Source of the DNA: Aliiroseovarius salicola
Lineage (GTDB): Bacteria > Pseudomonadota > Alphaproteobacteria > Rhodobacterales > Rhodobacteraceae
Length of the DNA stretch: 64,000 nt
Assembly: GCF_027891095.1 (NCBI RefSeq)
Contig: NZ_JAQIIO010000005.1
Coordinates: 208,621-272,620 of the forward strand
Direction: 5' to 3'
Part shown: positions 34,109 through 43,931 of the stretch, in pieces
How positions within the stretch are numbered: the first letter of the stretch is position 1
How the letters are laid out: each line of letters begins with the position of its first letter
Made by a program: the position numbers and the translations under genes
The notes under the pieces: generated by a model
Databases searched by the model: none
The model's input: the letters and a program-made list of their open reading frames with translations, nothing else
Told to the model about the DNA's origin: nothing

Positions 34109-36175
34109 TTGACACAAACCGTGAAATCTCTTTCAGCCGCCGGGAAGCCACCTTCCCGGCGGCTTTGTGTCTATAATGGCGGTTTTCTGACCCAACCCCG
34201 CATTCGCCGGATCCTTTCATTGTCAGGTTGGAAAGTGGATGTCGGGCTTCCGAATGACGGGGATTGGGTTGGCACCTGGGGCAAGAGCCCCACTTCTGGA
34301 CGCGGTGAATGGGTGTCAGACTGGAAGGACAGCCCGGTTTTGCGGGTTGAAGACGCTTTCTTACGTTCGGTCCTGCCTGGACGCGAGGGGGAGCCACCTC
34401 TGGGGCTTCTGCTTGATGACCTCGGCGTGCATTTTGACAGCTCCCACCCCTCACGGCTGGAACAGATTCTTGCCGAAAACCCGCTGGACGACACGGCTCT
34501 CCTGAACCGCGCCCGGAATGCGATGGCGCGGCTTCAGACAGCACAACTGTCAAAATACAACGCGTTTGATCCGGCACTGCCCTGCCCTGACGCTCCGTAT
34601 GTTCTGGTGATCGACCAGACCCTCGGAGATGCGTCGATCCCGCATGCTGGGGCATCCGAAGGCACATTTCGTGATATGCTGGTCGAAGCCCGGTTGACCC
34701 ATCCCTATGACCGCATCTTGATCAAAACTCATCCCGAAACCCAACGTGGACACCGACAGGGCTACTATGGGACCGAGGACGAAAGCGATCATGTTCACCT
34801 TATCACAGACCCGGTCAGCCCATGGGAGCTTCTGTCTGGGGCCAAGGCTGTCTACACGGTCAGCTCTGGAATGGGGTTTGAGGCCATTTTGGCCGGGCAC
34901 AAACCGCATGTTTTTGGTCAACCCTTCTATGCTGGATGGGGGCTGACACAAGATGCACATCCACCCAACCGGCGCGGTCGTTCGCTAACGCGCGCGCAAC
35001 TCTTTGCGGGTGCTATGATCCTCTATCCCAGCTGGTATGATCCCTATCGTGACAGGTTGTGCGAGATCGAAACCGTGATCGACACACTTGAAGCTCGCGC
35101 CAGGGCGTGGCGGGAGGATCACCAAGGATATGTCGCCTCGGGGATGCGGCTTTGGAAGCGCAAACCTCTGACACGTTTTTTCTCAGCTCAGGGCACGGCA
35201 CCGTCCATGATCTTTGACGACACTGCTGGTCGCGCTGCGGAAGGCGCTGCATTGGTCGGCAAACCATTGATGGTGTGGGCGGGTAAGGAAGAACCGGAAC
35301 ACAGGGGAGAGGCACCGCTTTTTCGCGTTGAAGACGGTTTTTTACGCTCTCGCGGGCTTGGTGCGGATCTGATCCCCCCTCTGTCTCTCGTCCGGGATGA
35401 TCTGGGGATTTACTACGACCCCACACGAGAAAGCCGTTTGGAACATTGGATCACAGCACGTGTGACCCTTCCTGATTACGCAAAAGATCGTGCAGACCGG
35501 CTCATCTCTCAACTTCGCGCAGCCAAAATTGGCAAATACAACCTCGCCCGATCGGCACCCGACCTGAGCCACCTTCCTGAAGGACAGCGCATTCTTGTGC
35601 CCGGACAGGTGGAAGATGACGCGTCGATCCGGTTGGGCACTACTGAGGTTTCAACCAATCGCGCTCTGTTGCAGCGGGTCCGTCAGGACAATCCTGATGC
35701 CACGATTGTCTACAAACCCCATCCAGATGTGGAGGCGGGTTTGCGTGAGGGCAAGATTTCTGAGGATGCCGCTGCCCAGCTTGCGGATCTTGTCGCCCAT
35801 GACGCAGATCCGATGGCACTTCTGGATCAGGTCGATGCGGTCTGGACCATGACGTCGACACTTGGATTTGAAGCGCTCATTCAGGGTGTGGATGTCACCT
35901 GCCTTGGGGCACCGTTTTATGCTGGATGGGGGCTGACACGGGATCTTGGTGATATCCCTGCGCGACGCAGCGCCCGTCCGTCCCTGCAAGCACTGGTCCA
36001 TGCCGCATTGATAGACTATCCACGCTACTTTGATCCTGTCACAAAAACAGCCTGCCCTGTCGAAGTGGTGTTGGATCGTCTGATCGCAGGGGACTTGCCT
36101 CACCCCGGGCGAGGAAATCGAATGTTGGCCAAGCTGCAGGGCCTGCTCGCCAGCTATGCGTATCTGTGGAGATGA
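34109..36175 (+). CDS. kpsC: Capsule polysaccharide Kdo transferase KpsC-like (two-domain)
   Basis: KpsC is a dual Kdo transferase that starts the poly-Kdo linker of group 2 capsules. The 688-residue protein contains two related halves. LLDDLGVHFDSSHPSRLEQIL and later IKTHPETQRGHRQG and FGQPFYAGWGLT in the first half match VRDDLGIYYDPTRESRLEHWI, YKPHPDVEAGLREG and LGAPFYAGWGLT in the second. The halves still share 22 identical bases at the FYAGWGLT repeat (34928-34949 and 35918-35939). The start codon is TTG, 10 bases after the export lipoprotein gene. Repeat copy B follows the stop at once. Confidence 0.9.
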   Translation: MTQTVKSLSAAGKPPSRRLCVYNGGFLTQPRIRRILSLSGWKVDVGLPNDGDWVGTWGKSPTSGRGEWVSDWKDSPVLRVEDAFLRSVLPGREGEPPLGLLLDDLGVHFDSSHPSRLEQILAENPLDDTALLNRARNAMARLQTAQLSKYNAFDPALPCPDAPYVLVIDQTLGDASIPHAGASEGTFRDMLVEARLTHPYDRILIKTHPETQRGHRQGYYGTEDESDHVHLITDPVSPWELLSGAKAVYTVSSGMGFEAILAGHKPHVFGQPFYAGWGLTQDAHPPNRRGRSLTRAQLFAGAMILYPSWYDPYRDRLCEIETVIDTLEARARAWREDHQGYVASGMRLWKRKPLTRFFSAQGTAPSMIFDDTAGRAAEGAALVGKPLMVWAGKEEPEHRGEAPLFRVEDGFLRSRGLGADLIPPLSLVRDDLGIYYDPTRESRLEHWITARVTLPDYAKDRADRLISQLRAAKIGKYNLARSAPDLSHLPEGQRILVPGQVEDDASIRLGTTEVSTNRALLQRVRQDNPDATIVYKPHPDVEAGLREGKISEDAAAQLADLVAHDADPMALLDQVDAVWTMTSTLGFEALIQGVDVTCLGAPFYAGWGLTRDLGDIPARRSARPSLQALVHAALIDYPRYFDPVTKTACPVEVVLDRLIAGDLPHPGRGNRMLAKLQGLLASYAYLWR

Positions 36176-36177
36176 AA

Positions 36178-36236
36178 AGGGGCTCTGCCCCTCGCCTCTT
36201 CGAGGCTCACCCCGAGGTATTTTCTGCAAGAAAAAG
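36178..36236 (+). repeat. Dispersed palindromic element, copy B
   Basis: GGGGC (36179-36183) pairs with GCCCC (36187-36191) around TCT, and GCCTC (36194-36198) pairs with GAGGC (36202-36206). The tail CTCACCCCGAGGTATTTT and an A-rich end follow. It fills the gap between the convergent kpsC and ribD genes. Confidence 0.72.
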
Positions 36237-36241
36237 CAGGC

Positions 36242-37327
36242 TCAGGATCGCGCCCAACGGTGCAGCGCGTCCCCTCCGAGGTTGCGGGTTTCGACGAGCT
36301 TGAAACGGGGGGCGTCACCAAGGCGTTCAATCCCCATGGCTGCAAGCGAAGGGCGACCCTCAGCACCGAGTGCGATACCTGCGGTAAAGCCGATCAACTC
36401 ATCCACTTGCCCGGCCATCAATAGCGAGGCGGCCAGTCCTCCGCCGCCTTCACAGAAGATCCGGGTCAGTCCCTGGGTTCCAAGGGCCTGAAGCACTTGC
36501 ACTGGATCCAGAACCCCTTCTGTTTCGCCAACTTCAACACATGTGGCCCCGCTTTCCTGCCAATGGGAAATGCGTGTCTTTGGCGCTTTGCCCCCATGGC
36601 AAAGGATCACCGGGACGTCCTTGGCGGTGCGGGACAGGTGACTGTCCTGCGGCAGGTCCAGGTGACGCGAAAGTACAATGCGGGTGGGTTGCCTGCTCAC
36701 ACCCAGCCCACGTACGGTTAGGCTTGGATCATCATCCCGCGCTGTTCCGCCGCCCACCATCACCGCGTCATGGCGCGCACGCAGGGCATGCACGTAGCGG
36801 CGCGCCTCTGGTCCTGTGATCCATTGGCTTTCACCGGTGGCGGTTGCAATGCGCCCATCAAAACTATTGGAGAGTTTGAGCGTCACCCATGGCCGCCCTT
36901 CGGTGGTCTTGAGCAGGAACCCGGCATGATCGCGGCGCGCCTCATCTTCGCAAACGCCTATGGTCACATCGATCCCAGCGGCGCGCAGCATGGTGATACC
37001 GCCACCATCCACGCGCGGATCGGGATCTCCCAAGGCGACCACAACACGGGACACGCCCGCATCAATCAACGCCTGAGCGCAGGGCGGTGTCTTGCCGTGG
37101 TGCGCGCAGGGTTCGAGAGTCACATAAGCGGTGGTGCCTTTGGCGTCCCCGGCTTGTGCCAGAGCAACAACCTCTGCATGGGGTCGCCCCCCTGGCTGTG
37201 TCCAGCCGCGCCCAATGATGCGTCCGTCCCGCACCAATACGCAGCCCACTGCTGGGTTCGGCGCACATTGCCCCATCCCGCGCCGCCCAAGGGACAGCGC
37301 GAGCTTCATGTATCTTAGATCACTCAC
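36242..37327 (-). CDS. ribD: Bifunctional diaminohydroxyphosphoribosylaminopyrimidine deaminase / 5-amino-6-(5-phosphoribosylamino)uracil reductase
   Basis: RibD performs the second and third steps of riboflavin synthesis. The 361-residue protein has the cytidine deaminase-like domain with zinc ligands in [13 protein letters not shown] and [13 protein letters not shown], then the reductase domain beginning at [23 protein letters not shown] and ending in the strand [14 protein letters not shown]. The start is a GTG that overlaps the nrdR stop (GTGA). It is convergent with kpsC across repeat copy B. Confidence 0.95.
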   Translation of the reverse strand: MSDLRYMKLALSLGRRGMGQCAPNPAVGCVLVRDGRIIGRGWTQPGGRPHAEVVALAQAGDAKGTTAYVTLEPCAHHGKTPPCAQALIDAGVSRVVVALGDPDPRVDGGGITMLRAAGIDVTIGVCEDEARRDHAGFLLKTTEGRPWVTLKLSNSFDGRIATATGESQWITGPEARRYVHALRARHDAVMVGGGTARDDDPSLTVRGLGVSRQPTRIVLSRHLDLPQDSHLSRTAKDVPVILCHGGKAPKTRISHWQESGATCVEVGETEGVLDPVQVLQALGTQGLTRIFCEGGGGLAASLLMAGQVDELIGFTAGIALGAEGRPSLAAMGIERLGDAPRFKLVETRNLGGDALHRWARS

Positions 37328-37794
37328 TCTTCTTCAGCGGGATAGTCAGGGCGTAGTTCGCTGACAAATTTGTCGAAATCATCCGCCGCCTGGAAGTTCT
37401 TGTAGACCGAAGCAAAGCGGACATAGGCCACCGTATCGATCCGGGCGAGGCTTTCCATCACAATCTCGCCGATGGTTTTTGACGGGATGTCAGTTTCGCC
37501 CATACTTTCCAGCCTGCGCACGATGCCTGAAATCATCTGATCAATGCGCTCGGGTTCTACAGGGCGTTTTTGCATGGATATGCGGATTGACCGCTCCAGC
37601 TTCTCCCGGTCGAAATCCTCGCGTCGACCGTTGGATTTGATCACCACCAGATCACGCAGCTGCACGCGCTCATAGGTTGTGAAGCGACCGCCACAGGCGG
37701 GGCAAAACCGGCGCCTGCGAATGGCCACATGGTCCTCTGCCGGACGGCTGTCTTTTACTTGAGTGTCGATATTACCGCAAAACGGGCAGCGCAT
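37324..37794 (-). CDS. nrdR: Transcriptional repressor NrdR
   Basis: NrdR represses ribonucleotide reductase genes in response to ATP and dATP. The 156-residue protein has the zinc ribbon [17 protein letters not shown] and [20 protein letters not shown], then the ATP-cone domain ([31 protein letters not shown]). Length and order are standard, and the nrdR-ribD order with overlapping ends is a common proteobacterial arrangement. Confidence 0.97.
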   Translation of the reverse strand: MRCPFCGNIDTQVKDSRPAEDHVAIRRRRFCPACGGRFTTYERVQLRDLVVIKSNGRREDFDREKLERSIRISMQKRPVEPERIDQMISGIVRRLESMGETDIPSKTIGEIVMESLARIDTVAYVRFASVYKNFQAADDFDKFVSELRPDYPAEEE

Positions 37795-37974
37795 TTGGCG
37801 TCCCCTTCCTTTGAATGACTGCCAAGGCCGGTATAATCCGCCCCATGGCGTGGGTCTTCGCCCAATTATCCACAGCCACTATAGGGGCACCACTAGGGTT
37901 TGTGTAGAGGGTAATTGCATGCCGCTAAATGAAGATTTCACCCTGTCCAGTGGGAAATATCTGGATATGCTCCC

Positions 37975-38400
37975 CTAACTTGACGCGACGACAACAGCGG
38001 CCACCTGCCGGTTGTGCGGGCGGTCGCGGTGCTCAAACAAATAAATCCCCTGCCATGTGCCCAGAGCAAGGCGACCTTTGAGAATAGGGATATTCAGGCT
38101 GACCGGCATCATCGCCGCCTTGATATGGGCCGGCATGTCGTCGGGGCCTTCATAGGTATGGGTGAGGTACGACATGGAGGGGTCAGTGCTCGGCGGCACC
38201 AACCGATGGAAAAAGTTCCTCAGGTCGGTCTGCACTTCGGGTTCGGCATTTTCCTGAATGAGCAGCGAACAGGAGGTGTGGCGGACAAAGAGGGTGAGCA
38301 GACCGTCGCGCAGCCCCTGTCCGTCCACAAATCGGCTCACGTCTCGTGTGAATTCGTACAGCCCCTGACCAGAGGTCGAGATGGAGAAGAGGGTCGACAT
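37975..38400 (-). CDS. YjbQ family protein (UPF0047)
   Basis: This 141-residue protein has the family core LLTLFVRHTSCSLLIQENAEPEVQTDLRNFF and later IPILKGRLALGTWQGIYLFEHRDRPHNRQVAAVV. The serine-histidine pair of the HTSCSL motif and the His in FEHRD form the likely active site. E. coli YjbQ can replace thiamine phosphate synthase weakly, but the true role is unclear. The longer open frame beginning at 38499 overlaps hlyU and is unlikely. Confidence 0.9.
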   Translation of the reverse strand: MSTLFSISTSGQGLYEFTRDVSRFVDGQGLRDGLLTLFVRHTSCSLLIQENAEPEVQTDLRNFFHRLVPPSTDPSMSYLTHTYEGPDDMPAHIKAAMMPVSLNIPILKGRLALGTWQGIYLFEHRDRPHNRQVAAVVVASS

Positions 38401-38407
38401 CTGCGCT

Positions 38408-38686
38408 CTACCCGAAAATCCGATCACCCATCTGATCAATAAAGATCTTCGCCTTGCGCAGGCTTTCAGCCTTGGCATCCTCTTCTGATCCCAGCACATC
38501 CGCGCGCAGCATCAGGTGGGATTTCAGCTCGCCGTCGATTTCCTTCTCGATCCGCGCGCCTATGCGATAGCCGCCGGCGTCCTTGGCGGGTTCAAGATAA
38601 ATAGAATAGCCGTTGTAAAGCTCGGGTTCATCGACTTTGCCTTTATCAGAGGTTCCTCCGCCGAAGAGTTTGGAGAAGAGTGACAT
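38408..38686 (-). CDS. HlyU family protein
   Basis: This 92-residue protein starts MSLFSKLFGGG and contains ELYNGYSIYLEPAKDAGGYRIGARIEKEI. It matches the short HlyU family of alphaproteobacteria (named after a Vibrio haemolysin activator, but a different fold from the winged-helix HlyU). The function is not established. AAAGGA lies 6 bases before the ATG. YjbQ follows 7 bp downstream, so they are probably co-transcribed. Confidence 0.75.
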   Translation of the reverse strand: MSLFSKLFGGGTSDKGKVDEPELYNGYSIYLEPAKDAGGYRIGARIEKEIDGELKSHLMLRADVLGSEEDAKAESLRKAKIFIDQMGDRIFG

Positions 38687-38749
38687 GTTTGATCCTTTTT
38701 ACGGTCAGTTTGGCCGCAGATTGGGCTTGGCACAAGGTATGTGCGCCCT

Positions 38750-39076
38750 TCATAGCAACCAATGGAGGAAGCGCAGGAAATGCAAAGCAACGAACAAACG
38801 CCCGTATTCTGTCAAAAGCACACCAAAACCCACGAGGTTAATCGCTACCAGAGCGTTCAAAACCTTGGCAAATGGCTGTTTTCTTGTCTTATGCCTCAAC
38901 CGCGTCTGGGCGATTTTACCACCGAGCGCTCCCCCGAGCAGAAACCACATCTGCAGTGTGATTTCGCTGATGCGCCACTCTTCTCGTTCAGCTCTTCGTT
39001 TATCCAGAAACATCAAGAAATAGCTAACAATACTGACGCCACAGAACCAGACGATGATGAACAAAGAAATATTCAA
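38750..39076 (-). CDS. DUF1294 domain membrane protein
   Basis: This 108-residue protein has an N-terminal membrane helix (LFIIVWFCGVSIVSYFLMF), the DUF1294 motif DKRRAEREEWRISEITLQMWFLLGGALGGKIAQTRLRHKTRKQPF, and a second C-terminal helix. The family is otherwise uncharacterised. The predicted start is TTG with a weak ribosome binding site, so the N terminus is uncertain. Confidence 0.75.
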   Translation of the reverse strand: MNISLFIIVWFCGVSIVSYFLMFLDKRRAEREEWRISEITLQMWFLLGGALGGKIAQTRLRHKTRKQPFAKVLNALVAINLVGFGVLLTEYGRLFVALHFLRFLHWLL

Positions 39077-39095
39077 TCAGCTACCCCAAAAAAAT

Positions 39096-39122
39096 AAAAA
39101 CGCCCCTAACGGGGGCGTTTTT
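39096..39122. terminator. rpoD: Terminator of rpoD
   Basis: AAAAACGCCCC (39096-39106) pairs with GGGGCGTTTTT (39112-39122) around TAACG, 2 bases after the rpoD stop on the minus strand. Confidence 0.92.
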
Positions 39123-39124
39123 GA

Positions 39125-41113
39125 TTACTGATCCAAGAAGCTGCGCAGCTTGCGGCTCCGGCTCGGGTGCTTGAGTTTCCTTAGCGCCTTCGCCTCGATC
39201 TGGCGGATCCGTTCGCGGGTTACGCTGAACTGTTGGCCGACTTCCTCAAGCGTATGGTCTGTGTTCATACCGATACCAAAACGCATCCGCAGCACACGCT
39301 CTTCACGAGGCGTGAGCGAGGCAAGCACGCGGGTGGTGGTTTCCTTGAGGTTTTCCTGAATGGCGCTGTCGAGCGGCAGCACGGCATTCTTGTCCTCGAT
39401 GAAATCACCCAGTTGGCTGTCTTCCTCATCACCAATCGGCGTTTCGAGAGAGATCGGCTCCTTGGCGATCTTCATCACCTTGCGCACCTTCTCAAGCGGC
39501 ATCTGCAGCTTTTCGGCCAGTTCTTCCGGGGTCGGCTCGCGACCGATCTCGTGCAGCATCTGGCGACCGGTACGGACCAGTTTGTTGATCGTCTCGATCA
39601 TATGGACCGGGATACGGATCGTGCGGGCCTGGTCGGCAATCGAGCGGGTGATCGCCTGACGGATCCACCAGGTCGCATAGGTCGAGAACTTATACCCACG
39701 GCGGTATTCGAACTTGTCCACCGCCTTCATCAGGCCGATATTACCTTCCTGAATAAGATCAAGGAATTGCAGGCCGCGGTTCGTGTACTTTTTGGCAATT
39801 GAGATCACCAGACGAAGGTTGGCTTCGACCATTTCCTTCTTGGCCTGACGCGCCTCTTTTTCACCCTTCTGAACCTGCTGCACAATGCGGCGGAATTCGG
39901 GGATGTCGACGCCGACATATTGACCGACCTGAGCCATGTCACCGCGCAGTTTTTCAACCTTATCTGCGGATTTCTCGATGAACATCTGCCAGCCACGACC
40001 GGGTTTCTGGGTCATGTCCTCGAACCAAGTCGGGTCCAGTTCGCGTCCGCGATAGGCCTCGATGAATTCGCGACGGTTGATCCGAGCTTGGTCGGCCAGT
40101 TTCACCATGGCGCTGTCGATCGACATGATGCGGCGGTTGATGCCATAAAGCTGGTCGATCAGCGCTTCGATCCGGTTGTTATGCAGGTGAAGCTCATTCA
40201 CCAACTCAACGATTTCAGACCGCAGTTTCTGATAGGATTTCTCTTCCTTGTCGGTGAAACTGTCATCTTCGTTAAGCGTGGCGCTCATGCGAAGATCCTG
40301 CATTTCACTCAGCATCGTGTAGTCACGTGCGATCAGTTCGAGGGTTTCCAAAACACGCGGCTTGAGTGCGGCCTCCATCGCGGCCAGCGACATGTTGGCT
40401 GCTTCATCCTCGTCGTCATCGTCGTCGGTGTTGTTCAGAGGGTTGCCATCCGCGTCGAGCTCTTGCTCTTTTTCTTTCTTCTCGGCCTTTGGAGCACCGG
40501 CGGCGGCACCATCCAATACGCTTTCTTCTTCCTCGTCATCATCATCGAGCTGATTGCCGAAGGTGGCATCAAGGTCGATGACGTCGCGCAGCAGAATGTC
40601 TTCGTTCAGAAGTTCGTCACGCCAGATGGTGATCGCCTGGAAGGTCAGCGGGCTTTCGCAAAGGCCAGCGATCATCGTATTGCGGCCGGCCTCGATCCGC
40701 TTGGCAATGGCAATCTCGCCTTCGCGCGACAGAAGTTCTACCGAGCCCATTTCACGCAGATACATGCGTACCGGGTCATCAGTACGGTCGAGTTTTTCGG
40801 TCTCGGCAGTGGCAACGGCCACCTCTCCCCCGGCGTTTTTCACCACCAGTTCGGTCGAGCCCTTTTCCTCTTCTTCGGCCTCTTCATCTTCGATGATGTT
40901 GATGCCCATTTCAGAAAGCATCGACATCACGTCTTCGATCTGCTCGGAACTCACCTGGTCAGGGGGCAGAACCTGATTGAGCTGATCATAGGTGATGTAG
41001 CCCTTTTCGCGGGCCTCAGCGATCATCTTCTTGACGGCGGCTTGGCTCATATCACCGATGTTTTCGGCGTCCTGATCGTCCTTGCGGTCCGATGCGGTGT
41101 CTTTGGCGGCCAT
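39125..41113 (-). CDS. rpoD: RNA polymerase primary sigma factor (sigma-70)
   Basis: This is the housekeeping sigma factor. The 662-residue protein has region 1.1 ([24 protein letters not shown]), a long acidic non-conserved region (about 215-265) and region 2 with [27 protein letters not shown]. Region 3 and the region 4 helix-turn-helix ([30 protein letters not shown]) follow. The start at MAAKDTASD has AAGGAG 5 bases upstream; the open frame extends 40 codons further but that part lacks coding character. dnaG lies upstream on the same strand, as in the macromolecular-synthesis operon. Confidence 0.97.
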   Translation of the reverse strand: MAAKDTASDRKDDQDAENIGDMSQAAVKKMIAEAREKGYITYDQLNQVLPPDQVSSEQIEDVMSMLSEMGINIIEDEEAEEEEKGSTELVVKNAGGEVAVATAETEKLDRTDDPVRMYLREMGSVELLSREGEIAIAKRIEAGRNTMIAGLCESPLTFQAITIWRDELLNEDILLRDVIDLDATFGNQLDDDDEEEESVLDGAAAGAPKAEKKEKEQELDADGNPLNNTDDDDDEDEAANMSLAAMEAALKPRVLETLELIARDYTMLSEMQDLRMSATLNEDDSFTDKEEKSYQKLRSEIVELVNELHLHNNRIEALIDQLYGINRRIMSIDSAMVKLADQARINRREFIEAYRGRELDPTWFEDMTQKPGRGWQMFIEKSADKVEKLRGDMAQVGQYVGVDIPEFRRIVQQVQKGEKEARQAKKEMVEANLRLVISIAKKYTNRGLQFLDLIQEGNIGLMKAVDKFEYRRGYKFSTYATWWIRQAITRSIADQARTIRIPVHMIETINKLVRTGRQMLHEIGREPTPEELAEKLQMPLEKVRKVMKIAKEPISLETPIGDEEDSQLGDFIEDKNAVLPLDSAIQENLKETTTRVLASLTPREERVLRMRFGIGMNTDHTLEEVGQQFSVTRERIRQIEAKALRKLKHPSRSRKLRSFLDQ

Positions 41114-41172
41114 GGGCACTCCTTGCACAGCGTTCCGATTGTGGCCTTTGAAATCCAGTATGGTTCCCGGCG

Positions 41173-41235
41173 CGAATCGGTTGGCGGTTGATTCGGGTTG
41201 TCGAATCAAACAATCGAATCGTTGATTCGCCAACC
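41173..41235. promoter_or_regulatory. rpoD: Cluster of five GANTC sites in nested inverted repeats upstream of rpoD
   Basis: GAATC or GATTC occurs at 41174, 41190, 41203, 41216 and 41224, five GANTC (CcrM-type) sites in 55 bp. They form inverted pairs: GATTCG (41190-41195) with CGAATC (41202-41207), and CGAATC (41215-41220) with GATTCG (41224-41229). The outer arms GGTTGGCG (41179-41186) and CGCCAACC (41228-41235) also pair. The cluster sits 60-120 bp before the rpoD start. Confidence 0.65.
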
Positions 41236-41309
41236 CATGTAATGTGTTTTTCGGGGGAATTCACGATGCACTCTGCACGAACGTCGCAAATTTGCCCCAG
41301 TTTCCTGCT

Positions 41310-43277
41310 TCAGGATCCTTTCCCTTTGGTCATCGGCAGGTTGGCAAGCATTTTGTCAAACGCGTCCTTCTCTTCACGGCTGATCAGCAATCCGTTTTCA
41401 GCCCGTTCATATGTGGTCTTGTCTTCGGTCTGGCTTCGGGATGCCCGGTTGCGCGCCTCGGCAGCTTCACGCAGCCGCCAGGTAACGCCTTCATCGGCCA
41501 CCCCGTCCAGGTCATGAGTCGCATCCGTCACCTCGCGCTGAACGCCGCGCATCGCATCGAGCTTCATAAGCTCTTCTTTCAAACAGGCCGTCACGATCTC
41601 ATCATCCTCGGCCATGCGAATGGCCGGGGCAATCTGCACATGGTTGAGGCGAAACAGCTTTTCAAGGGGCTGGGCACCAATTTGCGCGATTATCGCGTCG
41701 CGCAACGCCTCTGGGCCATCCGATGCGTGGCGTAATAAAACGCGCTGCATAACCCCATGATCTGGGCCAATCATGTCGATACGTTCGATCTGGCTTTCAA
41801 AGCTTTCAAGCACGTCCGGGCGCGTGATCAGAACCGCGAGGATCACTGCTTCCCGCAGCATCTCTTCAGCCTCGATACTTCCACCGGCAAGCATGGAACT
41901 TTTCGTGGTGGGCAGAACTGGATCAACAGCTTTCCTGAAGCCACGCCCCCCGCCGGGTTTCCAGTCTCCTTTGCCCTTTCCGGATTGCGGACGCGACCGA
42001 AACAGCTCCCACCGTTTGTCTTTGATCGCCTGCCCGTAATGGGTGCGAATCGAGGGGTCGTTGATTCGCGAAATCACCTCGCGCAGGTCCTTATCGAGCG
42101 CCGCCTTGCGTTCTGGGCTGTCAAACACGCGGCCCTCCGTTTCGCGACGCCACAGCAGATCAACCATCGGCACCGCCTGATCGATGGCAGCTTGCATTGC
42201 CTGCGGCCCTTGCGCCTTGATCAGATCATCAGGGTCCAGCCCTTCGGGCATGATGGCAAACCGCAGCGCCTTACCCGCTTCGAGCAATGGCAGAGCCAGG
42301 TCAATCACCCGCATCGCGGCGCGCAGTCCTGCGGTGTCACCATCAAGCGCGATCACCGGTTCGGGGTTGATCCGCCACATTAAATGCAGCTGGTCTTCTG
42401 TGATTGCAGTGCCAAGCGGGGCAACCGTCGCACCAAACCCAGCCTCGGAAATCGCAATCACATCCATATAGCCTTCGGCGACCACAAGCGGCTGACCTTT
42501 GCCGGACGCCGCCCGCGCGGGGCCGACATTGTACAGGTTTCGCCCCTTATCAAAGAGCTCGGTTTCCGGGCTGTTGAGGTATTTCGCGTTGTCATTCGGA
42601 TCCATCGCCCGGCCACCAAAGGCAATGCAACGTCCTCGCGCATCGCGGATCGGGAACATGATCCGTCCCCGGAACGTGTCGTAGGGATTGCCACCCTTTT
42701 GGCTGGGTTTGGCCAGCCCTGCCCCGAGGATCAGATCGTCAGCAACCCCCTTGCCCTTGAGGTGGTCCCAAAGGCCTTGCCACAGATCAGGGGCAAAACC
42801 GATTTCCCATCTCTCCTGCGCGGCTTCATCCAATCCACGCCCAGAAAGATATTCACGGGCTGCGGCCCCTGCCCCGGTCTTGAGCATCAGGCGGAAATGC
42901 CCAACGGCCATCTCCATCACTTCGGCAAGCTGCGTGCGGCGGTCGGCCTTTTCCTGAGCGCGTGGGTCACGGGCGGGCATCTGCATCCCGGCCTCACCGG
43001 CGAGGATTTCGACCGCCTCCATGAAGCCCACATTTTCCGTGTCTTTCACAAAGGAGATCGCATCCCCTTTGGCATGGCAGCCAAAACAGTAATAAAAGCC
43101 CTTGCGGTCATCCACATGAAAAGACGCGGTTTTTTCGTGATGGAACGGGCACGGTGCCCACATATCGCCTTTGCCCGGCTGCGATTTCCGCTTGTCCCAC
43201 ATGACTTTACGACCCACCACATCAGACAGGGTCAGGCGCGTGCGCAATTCATCAAGGAAACCGGGTGGCAGAGACAT
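41310..43277 (-). CDS. dnaG: DNA primase
   Basis: DnaG makes RNA primers for the replication fork. The 655-residue protein has the N-terminal zinc ribbon (APCPFHHEKTASFHVDDRKGFYYCFGC), the catalytic core with the Toprim motif PLVVAEGYMDVIAISEAG and the metal residues in ALDGDTAGLRAAMR, and a C-terminal helicase-interaction domain. It ends in KGKGS. It lies 196 bp upstream of rpoD on the same strand. Confidence 0.97.
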   Translation of the reverse strand: MSLPPGFLDELRTRLTLSDVVGRKVMWDKRKSQPGKGDMWAPCPFHHEKTASFHVDDRKGFYYCFGCHAKGDAISFVKDTENVGFMEAVEILAGEAGMQMPARDPRAQEKADRRTQLAEVMEMAVGHFRLMLKTGAGAAAREYLSGRGLDEAAQERWEIGFAPDLWQGLWDHLKGKGVADDLILGAGLAKPSQKGGNPYDTFRGRIMFPIRDARGRCIAFGGRAMDPNDNAKYLNSPETELFDKGRNLYNVGPARAASGKGQPLVVAEGYMDVIAISEAGFGATVAPLGTAITEDQLHLMWRINPEPVIALDGDTAGLRAAMRVIDLALPLLEAGKALRFAIMPEGLDPDDLIKAQGPQAMQAAIDQAVPMVDLLWRRETEGRVFDSPERKAALDKDLREVISRINDPSIRTHYGQAIKDKRWELFRSRPQSGKGKGDWKPGGGRGFRKAVDPVLPTTKSSMLAGGSIEAEEMLREAVILAVLITRPDVLESFESQIERIDMIGPDHGVMQRVLLRHASDGPEALRDAIIAQIGAQPLEKLFRLNHVQIAPAIRMAEDDEIVTACLKEELMKLDAMRGVQREVTDATHDLDGVADEGVTWRLREAAEARNRASRSQTEDKTTYERAENGLLISREEKDAFDKMLANLPMTKGKGS

Positions 43278-43329
43278 TCCCTATATATCGGACGTCACGC
43301 GGGCAGAGTCCAGATGCCGCAGTCAGGCA

Positions 43330-43917
43330 TTACGCCCCAACCGCGCCACGCACCATGTCCCAGTAGATGTCCGCCACAGCATCCTGACTGAGACGTCCAC
43401 CTTCTCGATACCATGTGTTCACACCGGTCAGCATGGCAATCACAGCCATCGTGGCAAGACGCGTATCAGGAACGTTGATCATTCCGGCCGCGTGACCCGC
43501 TTCGAGGATCCGCTCCAACTCGCGTTCATACTCGCGGCGCAACGCTTCCAACGTGGCAAAGTTCGCATCGGAGAGATTCCGTAATTCCATATAAGCGATG
43601 AACACCGCGTCAGGGCGATCCAAATGAAAATGGATGTGAAAGCGTGAGAAATCCTCAAGCTGGGCCAGTGGCGTTGATCCTTTGGGAGTGGCCGCCCATG
43701 CTGCCAGAAGTTCGTCCATATGGGTGCGCATAAGATCAAACAGAAGGCTTTGCTTATCTTTTGTGTAAAGGTACAAAGCCCCGGCCTGCACCCCGACCTC
43801 TCGTGCGATCTGGCGCATCGACACGGCGGCGTAGCCATGACGTGCAAACAAACGAAGGGCTGCATCGCGCACTTTCGGGCCGGTGATTTCGCTGTGAGAT
43901 CCTGTTTTACGTGCCAT
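43330..43917 (-). CDS. TetR family transcriptional regulator
   Basis: This 195-residue repressor-type protein has the N-terminal helix-turn-helix VRDAALRLFARHGYAAVSMRQIAREVGVQAGALYLYTKDKQSLL. Its C-terminal ligand domain resembles those of TetR_C_33-type proteins with FIAYMELRNLSDANF. The gene has almost no ribosome binding site. A TGAAC-GATT-GTTCA inverted repeat lies 14 bases upstream, which suggests autoregulation. It is divergent from a small lipoprotein gene and follows dnaG upstream on the same strand. Confidence 0.92.
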   Translation of the reverse strand: MARKTGSHSEITGPKVRDAALRLFARHGYAAVSMRQIAREVGVQAGALYLYTKDKQSLLFDLMRTHMDELLAAWAATPKGSTPLAQLEDFSRFHIHFHLDRPDAVFIAYMELRNLSDANFATLEALRREYERELERILEAGHAAGMINVPDTRLATMAVIAMLTGVNTWYREGGRLSQDAVADIYWDMVRGAVGA

Positions 43918-43931
43918 ACACAAAGATTAAC

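Noticed and set aside
37890..37905. NrdR-box-like sequence CCACTAGGGTTTGTGT upstream of nrdR
   Set aside because: Only the outer arms match the NrdR consensus, and the usual second box at about 30-bp spacing is not convincing.
39920..41191. A 423-codon plus-strand frame opposite rpoD
   Set aside because: It is a coding shadow of rpoD; the acidic repeats of sigma-70 give artificial Phe/Ser/Leu runs on the other strand.
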